Assembly (NCBI GenBank): GCA_019912885.1
Contig: JAIOHV010000125.1
Location: 1-54,884, forward strand
Length of the DNA stretch: 54,884 nucleotides
From: a bacterium
GTDB taxonomy: Bacteria > Lernaellota > Lernaellaia > JACKCT01
Reading direction: 5' to 3'
Part shown: positions 6,956-16,471 of the stretch, piece after piece
Layout: each line of letters opens with the position of its first letter
Position numbering within the stretch: position 1 is the stretch's first letter
Notes under the pieces: model-generated
Databases searched by the model: none
Seen by the model: the letters and a program-made list of their open reading frames with translations, nothing else
Told to the model about the DNA's origin: nothing
Translations under genes and position numbers: made by a program

Positions 6956-9523
6956 ATGCGCCCGGCCATCGATTTTCGCGTCGCCCCGAACGTTCCCGAA
7001 GCGCTGCTGCCGCTTAAGGATCTCGCCGAAAATATGTGGTGGACATGGAACGTCGCCGCGCGCGAGCTGTTCCGCCGCATCGATGAGACGTTGTGGGACG
7101 AGGTGAAGCATAACCCCGTCGCGCTTCTCGGCCGCGTCTCGCAGCGGCGCCTCGAGGCGCTCGCGAGCGACGAGGGATTTTTGCACCACCTCTCGCTTGT
7201 CGCCGAGGAATTTCAGGCCTACCTCGGCGGCGAGACCTGGTTTGACCGCGCCTACAAGGGCTTCCGCAAGCCGCGATTCGCGTATTTCTCGATGGAATTC
7301 GGCATCGCGGAATACCTGCGCATTTACTCCGGCGGCCTTGGCGTGCTGGCCGGAGATCACCTGAAATCCTCGAGCGACCTGGGTGTGCCTCTTGTCGCCG
7401 TCGGCCTGCTGTTTCGCCGCGGGTATCTTTCGCAATACCTCAACGCGGACGGCTGGCAGCAGGAAACCTATCACATCAACGATCCGTACAACCTGCCGCT
7501 CGAGCTCGTGCGAACGGAATCCGGCGCGGCGCTTGAGATCCCCGTGCGCGTCGGCGACGCCGACGTGCGCCTTTACGTGTGGCGATGCCGCGTCGGCCGC
7601 GTCGATCTCTATTTGCTCGACGCGAACGTCGAGGCGAACGCGGAGGACGATCGCGCCATTACGGGCAATCTCTACGGCGGCAATTCGGAAATGCGCATCC
7701 GCCAGGAGATCGTTCTCGGTATCGGCGGGCTGCGCGCGCTGCACGAGGTCGGCGTCAAACCGATGGTCTGCCACATGAACGAAGGTCATTCGGCGTTCCT
7801 CGCGCTTGAACGCATCCGCCTTCTGATGGCCGAGACGATGCTCGATTTCGAAAGCGCCCGCGTCATCTGCGCCGGGGGCAACGTCTTCACGACGCACACC
7901 GCCGTGCCCGCGGGATTCGATCTGTTTTCCGCGGACCTGATCGCGCGCTACTTCGGCCACTACGTCGGCGAGCTCGGCATCAGCGTGCCGCGCCTTCTGG
8001 AGCTGGGCCGGCGCCACGGCGAGCCCGACAGCGCGCCTTTCAACATGGCCGTCTTCGCCATCAACAACACCTCGTATGTCAACGGCGTCTCCGAATTGCA
8101 CGCGCAGGTGACGCGCAAGATGATGCACGCGGGCTATCCCGGCATCCCCACGAACGAGGTGCCGATTCGCCATGTCACCAACGGCGTCCATTTCGAAACG
8201 TGGGCAAACCCGGACGTGCGGGCGCTGATTGAGCGGTATCTCGGCGCGGACTGGTCGGAGTCGAAAACCTCCCCCGAGGTCTGGAAGAAGGTGGAGCGCA
8301 TCCCCAACGTGGAACTGTGGCGCATGCACGAGCGCCAGCGCGAGCGCCTCGTCGAGTCGGTTCGCCGGCGCGCCCGGGCGCAGTGCGTCGCGCGGAACGC
8401 GCCCGTCGAGGACATCACGAGCGCCGCCGAGGTGTTGGATGCCCGGGCGCTGACGATCGGCTTCGCGCGCCGGTTCGCGACCTACAAGCGGGCGACGCTT
8501 TTGTTTCGGGACATCGATCGCCTGACGCGCCTCCTGGCCGACGCCTCGCGTCCGGTCCAGTTCATCTTCGCGGGCAAAGCGCATCCGGCCGACGAGCAGG
8601 CCAAGGCGTTCATCAAGGCGATCGTGCACGCCGCGCGCGAGTCGAACATCCGCAGTCAGGTTATCTTCCTCGAGGACTACGACATCGAACTCGCGCGAGA
8701 ACTCGTCGCGGGCGTCGATGTATGGCTGAACACGCCGCGCCGTCCGCTCGAGGCCAGCGGAACAAGCGGCATGAAGGCGCTCATCAACGGCGCGCTCAAC
8801 TGTTCGGTTCTCGACGGCTGGTGGGCCGAGGCCTTCGTCACGCACGCCGGCTGGGCGATCGGTGCCGGCGAGGAATACGACGACCCGGATTATCAGGACC
8901 GCGTCGAATCAAGCGCGATCTACGACCTGCTCGAAAAGGAGATCGTGCCGACCTTCTACGATCGCGCGCGCGACGGGCTGCCCCGCCGCTGGATCGAGAT
9001 GATGAAGCGATCCATGACGGCCTACGGCCCGCTCTTCAACACCGACCGAATGTTGCAGCAATACGTTCGCCGGTATTATCTGCCGGCGGAGGCGTATTAC
9101 GCATCCCTGTGCGCGCACGAATACCGCGACGGCGTGCAATACGCCGCGTGGCGCCGCAATGTGCGCGAGCGTTGGGATCCGATCGCCGTCAACGATGTTA
9201 CGGCCGAGACAAACGAGGGGCGCCGCGCCGGCGAGGAGTTGCTTGTCACCGCCAACGTAAGCCTGGGCGAACTGCAACCCCAGGATGTGCACGTCGAAAT
9301 CTACGGCGGTGTGCTCGACGAAAACCTGCGCCTGGTCGACGGCGTCGTGACCAAGATGACGATGAAAAAATCCCTCGGTTCCGGCCGCTACGCCTACGAG
9401 GGCATCTACCGCTGCATCGACGTCGGACACCACGGCGTTCTCGTTCGCGTCATCCCCGCGCACGCCATGATGGTCGCCCCGCACGCGCTGCCGCTTGTGC
9501 GTTGGTCACAGACGAAGGAGTAG
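6956..9523 (+). CDS. glgP: Alpha-glucan phosphorylase
   Basis: The enzyme releases glucose 1-phosphate from glycogen or maltodextrins with pyridoxal phosphate. The 855-residue protein belongs to the class with an N-terminal DUF3417 segment (LKDLAENMWWTWN), followed by phosphorylase signatures: YFSMEFGIAEYL, the GGLGVLAGDHLKSSSDLG loop, CHMNEGHSAFL, and the PLP-lysine motif GTSGMK with Lys607. The ATG at 6956 follows GAGGAAG by six bases. It is monocistronic and convergent with the trp operon. Its stop codon TAG lies inside the purine-rich repeat that fills the downstream gap. Confidence 0.95.
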   Translation: MRPAIDFRVAPNVPEALLPLKDLAENMWWTWNVAARELFRRIDETLWDEVKHNPVALLGRVSQRRLEALASDEGFLHHLSLVAEEFQAYLGGETWFDRAYKGFRKPRFAYFSMEFGIAEYLRIYSGGLGVLAGDHLKSSSDLGVPLVAVGLLFRRGYLSQYLNADGWQQETYHINDPYNLPLELVRTESGAALEIPVRVGDADVRLYVWRCRVGRVDLYLLDANVEANAEDDRAITGNLYGGNSEMRIRQEIVLGIGGLRALHEVGVKPMVCHMNEGHSAFLALERIRLLMAETMLDFESARVICAGGNVFTTHTAVPAGFDLFSADLIARYFGHYVGELGISVPRLLELGRRHGEPDSAPFNMAVFAINNTSYVNGVSELHAQVTRKMMHAGYPGIPTNEVPIRHVTNGVHFETWANPDVRALIERYLGADWSESKTSPEVWKKVERIPNVELWRMHERQRERLVESVRRRARAQCVARNAPVEDITSAAEVLDARALTIGFARRFATYKRATLLFRDIDRLTRLLADASRPVQFIFAGKAHPADEQAKAFIKAIVHAARESNIRSQVIFLEDYDIELARELVAGVDVWLNTPRRPLEASGTSGMKALINGALNCSVLDGWWAEAFVTHAGWAIGAGEEYDDPDYQDRVESSAIYDLLEKEIVPTFYDRARDGLPRRWIEMMKRSMTAYGPLFNTDRMLQQYVRRYYLPAEAYYASLCAHEYRDGVQYAAWRRNVRERWDPIAVNDVTAETNEGRRAGEELLVTANVSLGELQPQDVHVEIYGGVLDENLRLVDGVVTKMTMKKSLGSGRYAYEGIYRCIDVGHHGVLVRVIPAHAMMVAPHALPLVRWSQTKE

Positions 9524-9583
9524 GAAGTAGGAGATAGGAAATAGGAGATAGGAAATAGAAAAGAGGAAAGAGGAAAGAGAGCG
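9517..9583. repeat. Purine-rich tract with 14-bp tandem repeat
   Basis: An almost pure A/G strand with scattered T runs from the last glgP codon. The 14-mer TAGGAGATAGGAAA occurs twice without mismatch (9528-9541 and 9542-9555), flanked by degraded copies and a GAGGAAA array. On the other strand it translates as SYFLFPISYFL, a filler pattern I recognise from other genomes. Confidence 0.75.
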
Positions 9584-9811
9584 GCTCGCGGTTCGATCGG
9601 AGGCAACCTATCGACGATCGAGGATGGAATGACGCCGCGTCCGTTTCGCCGCCATCCCCCGTGTTCGTTATCCCCTGTTCTTTGTGCCCCTTCGGCTTCG
9701 CTCAGGGCATGCCTTGTGTTGAACATGCGATTCCGCGGTTCATTCCGAATTCCGCGTTCACACCGTGTCCTCAGTGTCTCCTTCGTGCCCTCCGTGTGCC
9801 GCCGAATGCGA
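9584..9811. other. Gene-free gap between convergent glgP and trpA
   Basis: No gene is supported here. The stretch contains the phrase CTTCGGCTTCGCTCAGGGCA (9690-9709) and a CCTCAGTGTCTCCTTCGTGC-like array just before trpA. Both look like members of the same class of translatable intergenic filler seen elsewhere in the window. No convincing terminator hairpin was found for either gene. Confidence 0.5.
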
Positions 9812-10606
9812 TCATCCCGCGCACGCGTCCGTCATCGCGCGGCAAAACGCCTCGACGCGCTCGGCGAGATCGGGCGCGTCCTTGTGCTCGGTCACCAGCC
9901 GCACGAGCGCGCTGCCGACGATCGCCGCGTCGGCCGTCTCGCAGACGCGCGCGGCTTGTTCGGGCGTCGCGATGCCGAAGCCCGCCGCGATCGGCAAATC
10001 GGTATGGCGGCGCAGGCGCGCAACCATCGCGCCGATGTCCTCCGGTGCGGCGTCCGCGCCGGTGACGCCAAGCCTTGTAACGAAATAGACGTAACCCGTG
10101 CTGGCTCTTGTCACGGCGCGCACCCGCGCATCCGAGCTGGTCGTCGCGGCCAGGAAGATCGTGGCGAAGTCCCGAGCGCGCGCCGCGGCGATCAGTTCAT
10201 CGGCCTCCTCGGGCGGCAGATCCGGCACGATGACGCCATCCGCGCCGCACCGCAAAGCTTCCTCGACGAATCGCGCGTAGCCCATCGACTCGATCGGGTT
10301 TGCGTAGCCCATCAGCACCATCGGCGTTTCGATCAACGCGCGTAGCCGGGCGATGTCGTCGAGCAACGTTACCAGCGTCGCGCCGCCGGCGAGCGCGGCC
10401 TCGGACGAGGCCTGGATCACGGGTCCGTCCGCGACGGGATCGGAAAACGGTATGCCGATCTCCAGCACGGCCGCGCCGCCGCGAGCCGCCGCCGCCGCGA
10501 CCGCGAGAAAGCTTTCGCGATCCGGGTAACCGCCCGTCAAAAACGGAATGAACGCGCGTCCGCCGCGCGCGCGAAGTTCCGCGAAAGCCCGATCGATGCG
10601 ATTCAT
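9812..10606 (-). CDS. trpA: Tryptophan synthase alpha chain
   Basis: TrpA cleaves indole-3-glycerol phosphate to indole and glyceraldehyde 3-phosphate, passing indole to TrpB. The catalytic acids fall exactly at the canonical positions, Glu49 and Asp60, in [15 protein letters not shown]. The phosphate-binding region near the C-terminus ([12 protein letters not shown]) is also present. The length of 264 residues is normal. The ATG overlaps the trpB stop codon (ATGA). It is the last gene of the trp operon. Confidence 0.97.
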   Translation of the reverse strand: MNRIDRAFAELRARGGRAFIPFLTGGYPDRESFLAVAAAAARGGAAVLEIGIPFSDPVADGPVIQASSEAALAGGATLVTLLDDIARLRALIETPMVLMGYANPIESMGYARFVEEALRCGADGVIVPDLPPEEADELIAAARARDFATIFLAATTSSDARVRAVTRASTGYVYFVTRLGVTGADAAPEDIGAMVARLRRHTDLPIAAGFGIATPEQAARVCETADAAIVGSALVRLVTEHKDAPDLAERVEAFCRAMTDACAG

Positions 10607-11790
10607 GCGGCGCCGCCCGGCGTATCCACGATGGTCGTGTCCTTGTCCCCGCGTCCGGAGATATTGATGACGACGATCGCATCCCGGGGCATCGACGCCG
10701 CGAGGTGAACGCCTTCGGCCACCGCATGCGCGCTCTCGAGCGCCGGAATGATGCCCTCGAGCCCCGCGAGCAAGCGAAACGCGATGAGCGCCTCATCGTC
10801 GGTCACCGCCGTGTAGCGCGCACGCCCGGTTTCCGCGAGGTACGCGTGTTCCGGCCCGACGCCCGGGTAGTCGAGCCCCGCGGCGATGGAGTGCGTCGGC
10901 GCGATCTGCCCGGATTCGGTTTGCAAAAGGAAACTGCGCGCGCCGTGCAGCACCCCCACGCGTCCGCCGGTGATGCTCGCGGAGTGCTCGCTTGTCGAGA
11001 GCCCGCGGCCCGCGGCTTCCACGCCGACAAGCTGTACGTCGGCGTCCGCGAGGAACGGGTGAAAAATCCCAATGGCGTTGCTTCCGCCGCCGACGCACGC
11101 GACGATCGCTTCAGGCAGACGATTTTCAGCATGCAGGATTTGCTCGCGCGCTTCGCGCCCGATCACGCTCTGGAAGTCGCGCACCATCATGGGATACGGA
11201 TGCGGCCCGACGACCGAACCGATGATGTAGTGCGTGTCGCGAAGATTCGTCACCCAATCGCGGATGGCCTCGTTTGTCGCGTCCTTCAACGTTCGCGAGC
11301 CGGAGGTGACGGGCACGACCGTCGCGCCAAGCAGCTTCATGCGAAAGACGTTCAGCGCCTGGCGTTCCACGTCCTCCTCGCCCATGTACACAACGCACGG
11401 CAACCCGAAAAGCGCGCAGGCCGTCGCGGTCGCGACGCCGTGCTGTCCCGCGCCGGTCTCGGCGATGATACGTGTCTTGCCCATGCGTCGCGCGAGGATC
11501 GCCTGTCCGATCGTGTTGTTCATCTTGTGCGAGCCGGTGTGATTCAGGTCCTCGCGCTTGAGGTAGATCTTCGCGCCGCCCGCGTGTTCGGTGAGGCGCG
11601 CCGCGAACGAAAGCGGCGTCGGTCTGCCGCAATAATCGCGAAGATACGATTCGAACTCGCGCCGAAACTCCGGGTCGCCGCGCGCGTCGTCGTAGGCACG
11701 CGTCAGCTCCTCAATGGCCACCATCAGCGTCTCGGGCATGAAGCGCCCGCCGAATCGGCCAAACTTTCCCCTGGCGTCGGGTAACGTCAC
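10603..11790 (-). CDS. trpB: Tryptophan synthase beta chain
   Basis: TrpB condenses indole with serine using pyridoxal phosphate. The PLP lysine is Lys89 in HTGSHKMNN, and the phosphate-binding glycine loop [10 protein letters not shown] is visible. The N-terminus [14 protein letters not shown] is that of the TrpB1 type that pairs with TrpA. The 395-residue length is usual. The start is GTG at 11790, overlapping the trpF stop by GTGA. The trpA gene follows with an ATGA overlap, matching the need for equimolar subunits. Confidence 0.98.
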   Translation of the reverse strand: MTLPDARGKFGRFGGRFMPETLMVAIEELTRAYDDARGDPEFRREFESYLRDYCGRPTPLSFAARLTEHAGGAKIYLKREDLNHTGSHKMNNTIGQAILARRMGKTRIIAETGAGQHGVATATACALFGLPCVVYMGEEDVERQALNVFRMKLLGATVVPVTSGSRTLKDATNEAIRDWVTNLRDTHYIIGSVVGPHPYPMMVRDFQSVIGREAREQILHAENRLPEAIVACVGGGSNAIGIFHPFLADADVQLVGVEAAGRGLSTSEHSASITGGRVGVLHGARSFLLQTESGQIAPTHSIAAGLDYPGVGPEHAYLAETGRARYTAVTDDEALIAFRLLAGLEGIIPALESAHAVAEGVHLAASMPRDAIVVINISGRGDKDTTIVDTPGGAA

Positions 11791-12422
11791 GATTCCACCT
11801 TGCGCACCGCGTCGATGAACGCGCGCACGCGCGAAAGATCCTTCACGCCGGGCGAGGTCTCAAGGCGCGAGGACGCGTCGAGGGCAAACGGCGAAAGCGC
11901 GAGAATCGCCGCCCTGGCATTTTCCGGCGCCAGGCCTCCGGCGGCGAAAAGACGATCGCGCACAGGCTCGACCGCATCGGAAAAGCGCACCCAATCGAAC
12001 GCTTGCCCCGATCCGCCGGCGCGACCGCCGGCGCTCGAATCGAGCATCAGGTAATCCCATGCGCCGCCCGCGACGCGCGCGATCGCTTCGGCCAGCACGC
12101 TGCCGTTTTCGGTAACGGCGACGGCCTTGATGGCGGGAACGGGCAGGGCGGCGAAGTCGTCCGGCGATTCGCCACCGTGAAGCTGAACGAGATCAAGCGC
12201 CACGCGCTCCACAAGTTCGGCGACGCGCCCGGGCGTCTCGTCGACAAACACGCCGACGAGTTTGACGCCCGGCGCGGCGTCGCGGATTTGGCGCGCCGTT
12301 CGTTCGTCGACCCGGCGCGGCGACTCGGCAAAAACGACGCCGAGATAATCGGCGCCCGCCGCGGCGATTTCGCGCGCCTGGTCCGCCCGCGTCACGCCGC
12401 AGATCTTCACCCGGACGCTCAT
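11787..12422 (-). CDS. trpF: Phosphoribosylanthranilate isomerase
   Basis: TrpF performs the Amadori rearrangement of phosphoribosylanthranilate. The N-terminal [11 protein letters not shown] carries the catalytic Cys8, and the second catalytic acid lies in LMLDSSAGG. The product has 211 residues and a TIM-barrel length. The frame stays open for seven codons upstream, but the ATG at 12422 forms an ATGA overlap with the trpC stop and gives the family start, so it was preferred. trpC and trpF are separate genes here, not fused as in enterobacteria. Confidence 0.96.
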   Translation of the reverse strand: MSVRVKICGVTRADQAREIAAAGADYLGVVFAESPRRVDERTARQIRDAAPGVKLVGVFVDETPGRVAELVERVALDLVQLHGGESPDDFAALPVPAIKAVAVTENGSVLAEAIARVAGGAWDYLMLDSSAGGRAGGSGQAFDWVRFSDAVEPVRDRLFAAGGLAPENARAAILALSPFALDASSRLETSPGVKDLSRVRAFIDAVRKVES

Positions 12423-13201
12423 GCAAGCAACTCCCGGATGCACAAGGCGGGGTCATCGCTCGTGACCAGCGATTCGCCGACAAGCGCCGCGCGAACGCCG
12501 GCGTCGCGAAGCCGCGCCAGGTCCGCCGCCGAGCCGATGCCGCTTTCGCTTATGACCGTGCGGTGCGCATCGACGTTTTTTGCAAGCTCGATCGTGCGTT
12601 CCAGGGCGACCTCGAACGTCGCCAGATCGCGGTTGTTGATGCCGATCAGGCGCGCGTCGGCGCGTTGGGCACGCTCGATTTCTCCGGCGGAGTGCGTCTC
12701 CACGAGAGCCGCGATGGATAGCTCATGCGCCAGCATCACGAAATCGCGAAGCTCGGCCTCGTCCATCAAACGCACGATCAGCAGGCACGCGTCGGCTCCC
12801 ATCGCGCACGTTTCGTAGAGTTGGTATTCGTCGATGAGAAAGTCCTTGCGCAGAACCGGTAGCCGGCACGCGCCGCGCGCCTCGGTCAGGTCCGACGGTC
12901 GCGCCTTGAAGAAGTTCGGTTCGGTAAGCACCGACAGCGCCGCCGCGCCGCCGGCTTCGTAGGCCCGCGCCAGCGCGGCGGGGTCCAGATCGGCGCGCAG
13001 AACGCCCCTGGACGGCGAGGCGCGCTTGATCTCCGCGACGATCGCCGTTTTCGCCTTCGGCGTTTCGACCGCGGCCTGGAAGTCGCGCGGCGCGGCGATG
13101 GCGTAACATTGCGCCTCGAGTTCGGACAACGGCACGCGCGCCTTGGCGGCCGCGATGTCCTCGCGGCGCGCCGAGACGATGTTGTCGAGAATCGAATCCA
13201 T
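12419..13201 (-). CDS. trpC: Indole-3-glycerol phosphate synthase
   Basis: TrpC closes the indole ring from carboxyphenylaminodeoxyribulose phosphate. Signatures include VAEIKRASPSRG with the catalytic lysine, LRKDFLIDEYQ, and LIGINNRDLATFEV near the C-terminal half. The 260 residues match the monofunctional enzyme. The ATG lies nine bases after the trpGD stop. The downstream trpF overlaps it by four bases. Confidence 0.97.
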   Translation of the reverse strand: MDSILDNIVSARREDIAAAKARVPLSELEAQCYAIAAPRDFQAAVETPKAKTAIVAEIKRASPSRGVLRADLDPAALARAYEAGGAAALSVLTEPNFFKARPSDLTEARGACRLPVLRKDFLIDEYQLYETCAMGADACLLIVRLMDEAELRDFVMLAHELSIAALVETHSAGEIERAQRADARLIGINNRDLATFEVALERTIELAKNVDAHRTVISESGIGSAADLARLRDAGVRAALVGESLVTSDDPALCIRELLA

Positions 13202-13210
13202 GCCGTCTCC

Positions 13211-14806
13211 CTACGCGCCGTCGTCGTGCGAAATTCGCGCGAGGCCGACAAGCGCCGCCCGGGCACGTCCGGATCGCAGCGACTCGCGCGCGATTTCGAT
13301 GCCCTCGCGCACGTCGGCGGCCTTGCCCGACACAACCAGCGCGGCGCCCGCGTTGAGCGCGACGATATCGGCTTGCGGGCCGTCGCCGCCCGCGAGAATC
13401 CGCTCGGCGATGCGCCGGTTGATTCCCGCGTGTCCGCCGGCAAATTCGCCGGCCTCACAAAGCGTCAGGCCAACATCGCGCGGATCGAATTCGTATTCCG
13501 TAATCTCGCCCCCGCGCAACTCGGCAACGTGCGTCGGCCCGGTCAGGGTGATTTCGTCGAGCCCGTCGTGCCCGTGCACAACCATCGCGTGCTCCGTGCC
13601 CAGAAGGCGCAGCACCTCGGCGACGTGTCGCGTCAGCGCGCGATCGTACACGCCGATTACCTGCCGCTTCGCGCCGGCGGGATTGGTCATCGGTCCCAGG
13701 ATGTTGAACAGCGTCCGCATGCCGATTTCGCGGCGTGGCTCCGCCGCGTGTTTCATCGACTGATGATAGATCGGCGCGAACGCGAACGCGATGCCGGCCT
13801 CGGCCAGCGCGCGCTCCATGCGCTCGGGCGGACAGGCTATCTGAACGCCAAGCTCGGCGAACAAATCCGCGCTGCCGCAGCGGCTCGATACCGCCCGGTT
13901 GCCATGTTTGACGACCGGCACGCCCGCGCCCGCGACCGCAAGCGCCGCGACGGTCGAGATGTTGAACGTGCCCGCGTCGTCGCCGCCCGTGCCGCACGTG
14001 TCGACGACGCCCGCGCGATCCGTTCGGATCGGCCGCGCGAAGCGGCGCATCACGCGAACGCACGCCGCGATTTCTTCGGGCGTCTCGCCCTTGATGCGCA
14101 TCGCGACAAGCCACGCCGCGATCTGCGCGGGGGTCGCGACGCCGCTCATGACGTCTTCCATCACGTCTTCCGCGCCGGAAACGGAGAGGTTATCGCCGGC
14201 CAGAACGCGCGCGATCGCGTCGCGGATGAGCATCCTCGGGCGCCCGCCGGAAAGGAAGTTGCGAACGATGCGGCGTCCGTGCGAGGTCAGCACCGACTCC
14301 GGATGAAACTGCACGCCTTCGATCGGATACGTCCGGTGCCGCACGCCCATGATTTCGCCGTCCGGCGCTTCGGCGGTGATTTCAAGCTCATCGGGAAGCG
14401 TCTCGCGTTCGATCACAAGCGAATGATAGCGCCCGACCGTCAACGGCTTTTCCACGCCCGCGAACACGCCAACGCCAATGTGGTCGATGTCGCTCGTCTT
14501 GCCGTGAACGGGCGCCTTCGCCCGCACGATATGTCCGCCGAACGCCGCGCCGATCGCTTGATGCCCGAGGCAAACGCCAAGCGTCGGGATGCGCGGACCG
14601 AAACGCCGGATGACCTCGATGGAAATCCCCGCCTCGGCCGGCGAACAAGGCCCCGGGGAGATGACGATGCGGCCCGGGGCCAGGCGCTCGATTTCATCGA
14701 GCGTGATCGCGTCGTTGCGCACAACGCGCACCGTTTCGCCTTCCCGCTCGAAATCGTGCGCGAGGTTGTAAACGAACGAGTCGTAGTTATCGATGAGAAG
14801 AAGCAT
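13211..14806 (-). CDS. trpGD: Fused anthranilate synthase amidotransferase / anthranilate phosphoribosyltransferase (TrpGD)
   Basis: The 531-residue protein joins two pathway enzymes. Residues 1 to ~188 are the class I glutamine amidotransferase TrpG: MLLLIDNYDSF, Cys79 in GVCLGHQ, and the HPES triad segment. They supply ammonia to TrpE. Residues ~192-531 are TrpD, with the phosphoribosyl-pyrophosphate loop DTCGTGGDDAGTFN and NILGPMTNPA. TrpD transfers phosphoribose to anthranilate. The linker is only a few residues. The ATG shares one base with the trpE stop (TGATG), giving tight coupling to the partner subunit. The upstream open frame is shadow sequence of trpE. Confidence 0.96.
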   Translation of the reverse strand: MLLLIDNYDSFVYNLAHDFEREGETVRVVRNDAITLDEIERLAPGRIVISPGPCSPAEAGISIEVIRRFGPRIPTLGVCLGHQAIGAAFGGHIVRAKAPVHGKTSDIDHIGVGVFAGVEKPLTVGRYHSLVIERETLPDELEITAEAPDGEIMGVRHRTYPIEGVQFHPESVLTSHGRRIVRNFLSGGRPRMLIRDAIARVLAGDNLSVSGAEDVMEDVMSGVATPAQIAAWLVAMRIKGETPEEIAACVRVMRRFARPIRTDRAGVVDTCGTGGDDAGTFNISTVAALAVAGAGVPVVKHGNRAVSSRCGSADLFAELGVQIACPPERMERALAEAGIAFAFAPIYHQSMKHAAEPRREIGMRTLFNILGPMTNPAGAKRQVIGVYDRALTRHVAEVLRLLGTEHAMVVHGHDGLDEITLTGPTHVAELRGGEITEYEFDPRDVGLTLCEAGEFAGGHAGINRRIAERILAGGDGPQADIVALNAGAALVVSGKAADVREGIEIARESLRSGRARAALVGLARISHDDGA

Positions 14807-16275
14807 CAGCCCGAAAGCCCCGCTGCGCGCAACATCACCATCGCCTTGTGGCGCGTCTCTTCGTATTCCTTCTCCGGTATCGAGTCCGCCACGATGCCCG
14901 CGCCCGCCTGAATGAACAGATCGCGTCCCTTGCGCACCATCGTGCGGATTGTGATGCACGAGTCCAGGTGACCGGAGAGGCTGACGTAGCCGACCACGCC
15001 CGCGTAGGGACCGCGCCGCACCGGCTCGAGCTCCTCGATGATCTCCATCGCACGCACTTTCGGCGCGCCGGACACGGTGCCGGCGGGGAAGGTGGCGCGC
15101 AGCACGTCGAACGCGTCCTGCCCCTTTGTCAGGCGTCCCTCGATCTGCGAGACGATGTGCATTACGTGCGAATAGCGCTCCACGCGCTGATAATCCGTCA
15201 CGTTCACCGTTCCCGCGCGACACACGCGCGACAGGTCGTTGCGCCCAAGATCGACCAGCATCACGTGTTCGGCGCACTCCTTTTCGTCGCGTAGCAGATC
15301 GGCGGCAAGGAGCCGGTCTTCCTCCGGCGTAGCGCCGCGCGGGCGCGTGCCCGCGATGGGGCGGATCATCGCGAGATCGCCGGTCACTTTCACGTGCACC
15401 TCCGGCGATGCGCCGATCAGCGTCACGTCGTCAAAATCCAGGTAGAACATGTAGGGCGACGGATTCGTGGCGCGCAGGCGGCGATAAAGATCGAAATCGT
15501 CGCCGGTAAACGGCGCTCGATAGCGCTGCGAAAGCACAACCTGAAGGATGTCGCCCGCGTTGATGTATTCGCGTGCGCGCAAAACGGCGCGGGTGTACTG
15601 ATCGCGCGTCATTGTGCTTTCGATCGACGATTCGGCGAACGGCTCCACGTCGCGCACCAGGCGCTTGACGGTGCTCGTCTGCAACTCGCGCACGGTATCG
15701 CGAACGCGGCGCACGGCGCTTTCGTACGCGGTGGCCGGATCGGGCCCGGTCGTCGCGTAAGTCCCCACGGTAAGCTGCTGGCTGACTCGATCGAACGCCA
15801 CCACGACATCCGGAAACACCCACTGAAATTCCGGGATATCGAGATCGTCCGCGGCCGTTTCGGGCAGGCGTTCGAAGTGCCGCACGACATCGTACGACAT
15901 GTATCCCACCGCGCCGCCGAGAAACGGCGGGAGATGCGGCTCGGGCACGGGCTTCATCGCCGCGAGTAGCGCCGCGAGCGGCTCGAAGGGATCGTCGTAC
16001 GCCACCTCGCGGCGTTCGGCGCCCTCGATGATTTCCGCGTGCCCGCGTCTGCCGCGCACGACGATGCGCGGCGACAGCCCGAGGAAGGAGTAGCGTCCGA
16101 TGCGGTCGCCCCCCTCGACGGATTCCAGCAGGAACGCGCCGCCCCGCTGCGCCAGCGACAAAAACGCCGACACCGGCGTGTTCAGATCGTCGATGAGCTG
16201 CGCGTACACGGGCACAAGGTTGCCGTGCCGGCTCTTTTCCAGGAATTCCTCACGCGTGGGCTTGATGTCGGTCAT
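14806..16275 (-). CDS. trpE: Anthranilate synthase component I
   Basis: TrpE converts chorismate to anthranilate with ammonia from TrpG. The C-terminal chorismate-binding domain shows PIAGTRPRG, EHVMLVDLGRNDLSRV and FPAGTVSGAPKVRAM. The N-terminal domain carries LLES at residues 49-52, the motif that forms the tryptophan feedback pocket, so allosteric inhibition is expected. The length is 489 residues. The ATG at 16275 gives the normal family start; upstream of it lies a U7 run and a candidate attenuator rather than coding sequence. It is the first structural gene of the trp operon. Confidence 0.96.
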   Translation of the reverse strand: MTDIKPTREEFLEKSRHGNLVPVYAQLIDDLNTPVSAFLSLAQRGGAFLLESVEGGDRIGRYSFLGLSPRIVVRGRRGHAEIIEGAERREVAYDDPFEPLAALLAAMKPVPEPHLPPFLGGAVGYMSYDVVRHFERLPETAADDLDIPEFQWVFPDVVVAFDRVSQQLTVGTYATTGPDPATAYESAVRRVRDTVRELQTSTVKRLVRDVEPFAESSIESTMTRDQYTRAVLRAREYINAGDILQVVLSQRYRAPFTGDDFDLYRRLRATNPSPYMFYLDFDDVTLIGASPEVHVKVTGDLAMIRPIAGTRPRGATPEEDRLLAADLLRDEKECAEHVMLVDLGRNDLSRVCRAGTVNVTDYQRVERYSHVMHIVSQIEGRLTKGQDAFDVLRATFPAGTVSGAPKVRAMEIIEELEPVRRGPYAGVVGYVSLSGHLDSCITIRTMVRKGRDLFIQAGAGIVADSIPEKEYEETRHKAMVMLRAAGLSG

Positions 16276-16278
16276 TTT

Positions 16279-16346
16279 AAAAAAACGCAAATCCTCATTC
16301 GCCGCGACGGTCGCCGCGGCGCCTGTTGAATCGATTTCCTTGCAAA
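16279..16346 (-). terminator. Candidate trp attenuator/terminator hairpin
   Basis: Read as RNA on the minus strand, an eight-pair GC stem with tetraloop (16320-16301) is enclosed by an outer stem. The outer stem pairs the GCAA...AUC segment within 16346-16333 with GAUUUGC (16293-16287) and is followed directly by U7 (16285-16279), then AAAAUG of trpE. A GGCGCC next to the leader Trp codons could pair with the GGCGCC just before the inner stem, giving an alternative fold. This was worked out by eye without folding energies, and the outer stem has a four-base bulge. Confidence 0.42.
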
Positions 16347-16352
16347 CGGGGG

Positions 16353-16430
16353 TCAGGCGTCGGGCGTAATTCGCCGGCGCCACCAAATCGGAAGCGAGCA
16401 AGCAAGCGGTCTGGCCGAATGAGCGTCCAT
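16353..16430 (-). CDS. trpL: Candidate trp operon leader peptide with tandem Trp codons (TrpL)
   Basis: A 25-codon open frame lies 77 bases before trpE. It starts ATG-GAC-GCT, contains adjacent Trp16-Trp17 (TGG TGG at 16385-16380) followed by Arg-Arg-Arg, and ends in TGA at 16355-16353. Its layout parallels known trpL peptides: short, Trp-Trp near the end, followed by a hairpin and U-run before trpE. There is no clear Shine-Dalgarno. However, a promoter candidate ends seven bases upstream of this ATG, so the transcript could start at or next to the AUG (leaderless). An in-frame ATG at 16439 lies within the -10 element and is less likely. Chance occurrence of TGGTGG is not negligible. Confidence 0.5.
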   Translation of the reverse strand: MDAHSARPLACSLPIWWRRRITPDA

Positions 16431-16437
16431 TCGGTCC

Positions 16438-16466
16438 ATTTGAGGCAAAAGCGCGAGCGAGGTCAA
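16438..16466 (-). promoter_or_regulatory. Candidate trp operon promoter
   Basis: On the minus strand, TTGACC (16466-16461), a 17-base spacer and TCAAAT (16443-16438) precede the leader ATG by seven bases. This would place transcription start at about 16431-16430, at the first base of the leader peptide. Confidence 0.45.
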
Positions 16467-16471
16467 TACGT

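Noticed and set aside
6731-8845. 704-codon minus-strand frame opposite glgP
   Set aside because: It is the antisense shadow of a well-supported phosphorylase.
13109-14911. 600-codon plus-strand frame opposite trpGD
   Set aside because: It lies entirely over conserved trp coding sequence and has no protein-like motif.
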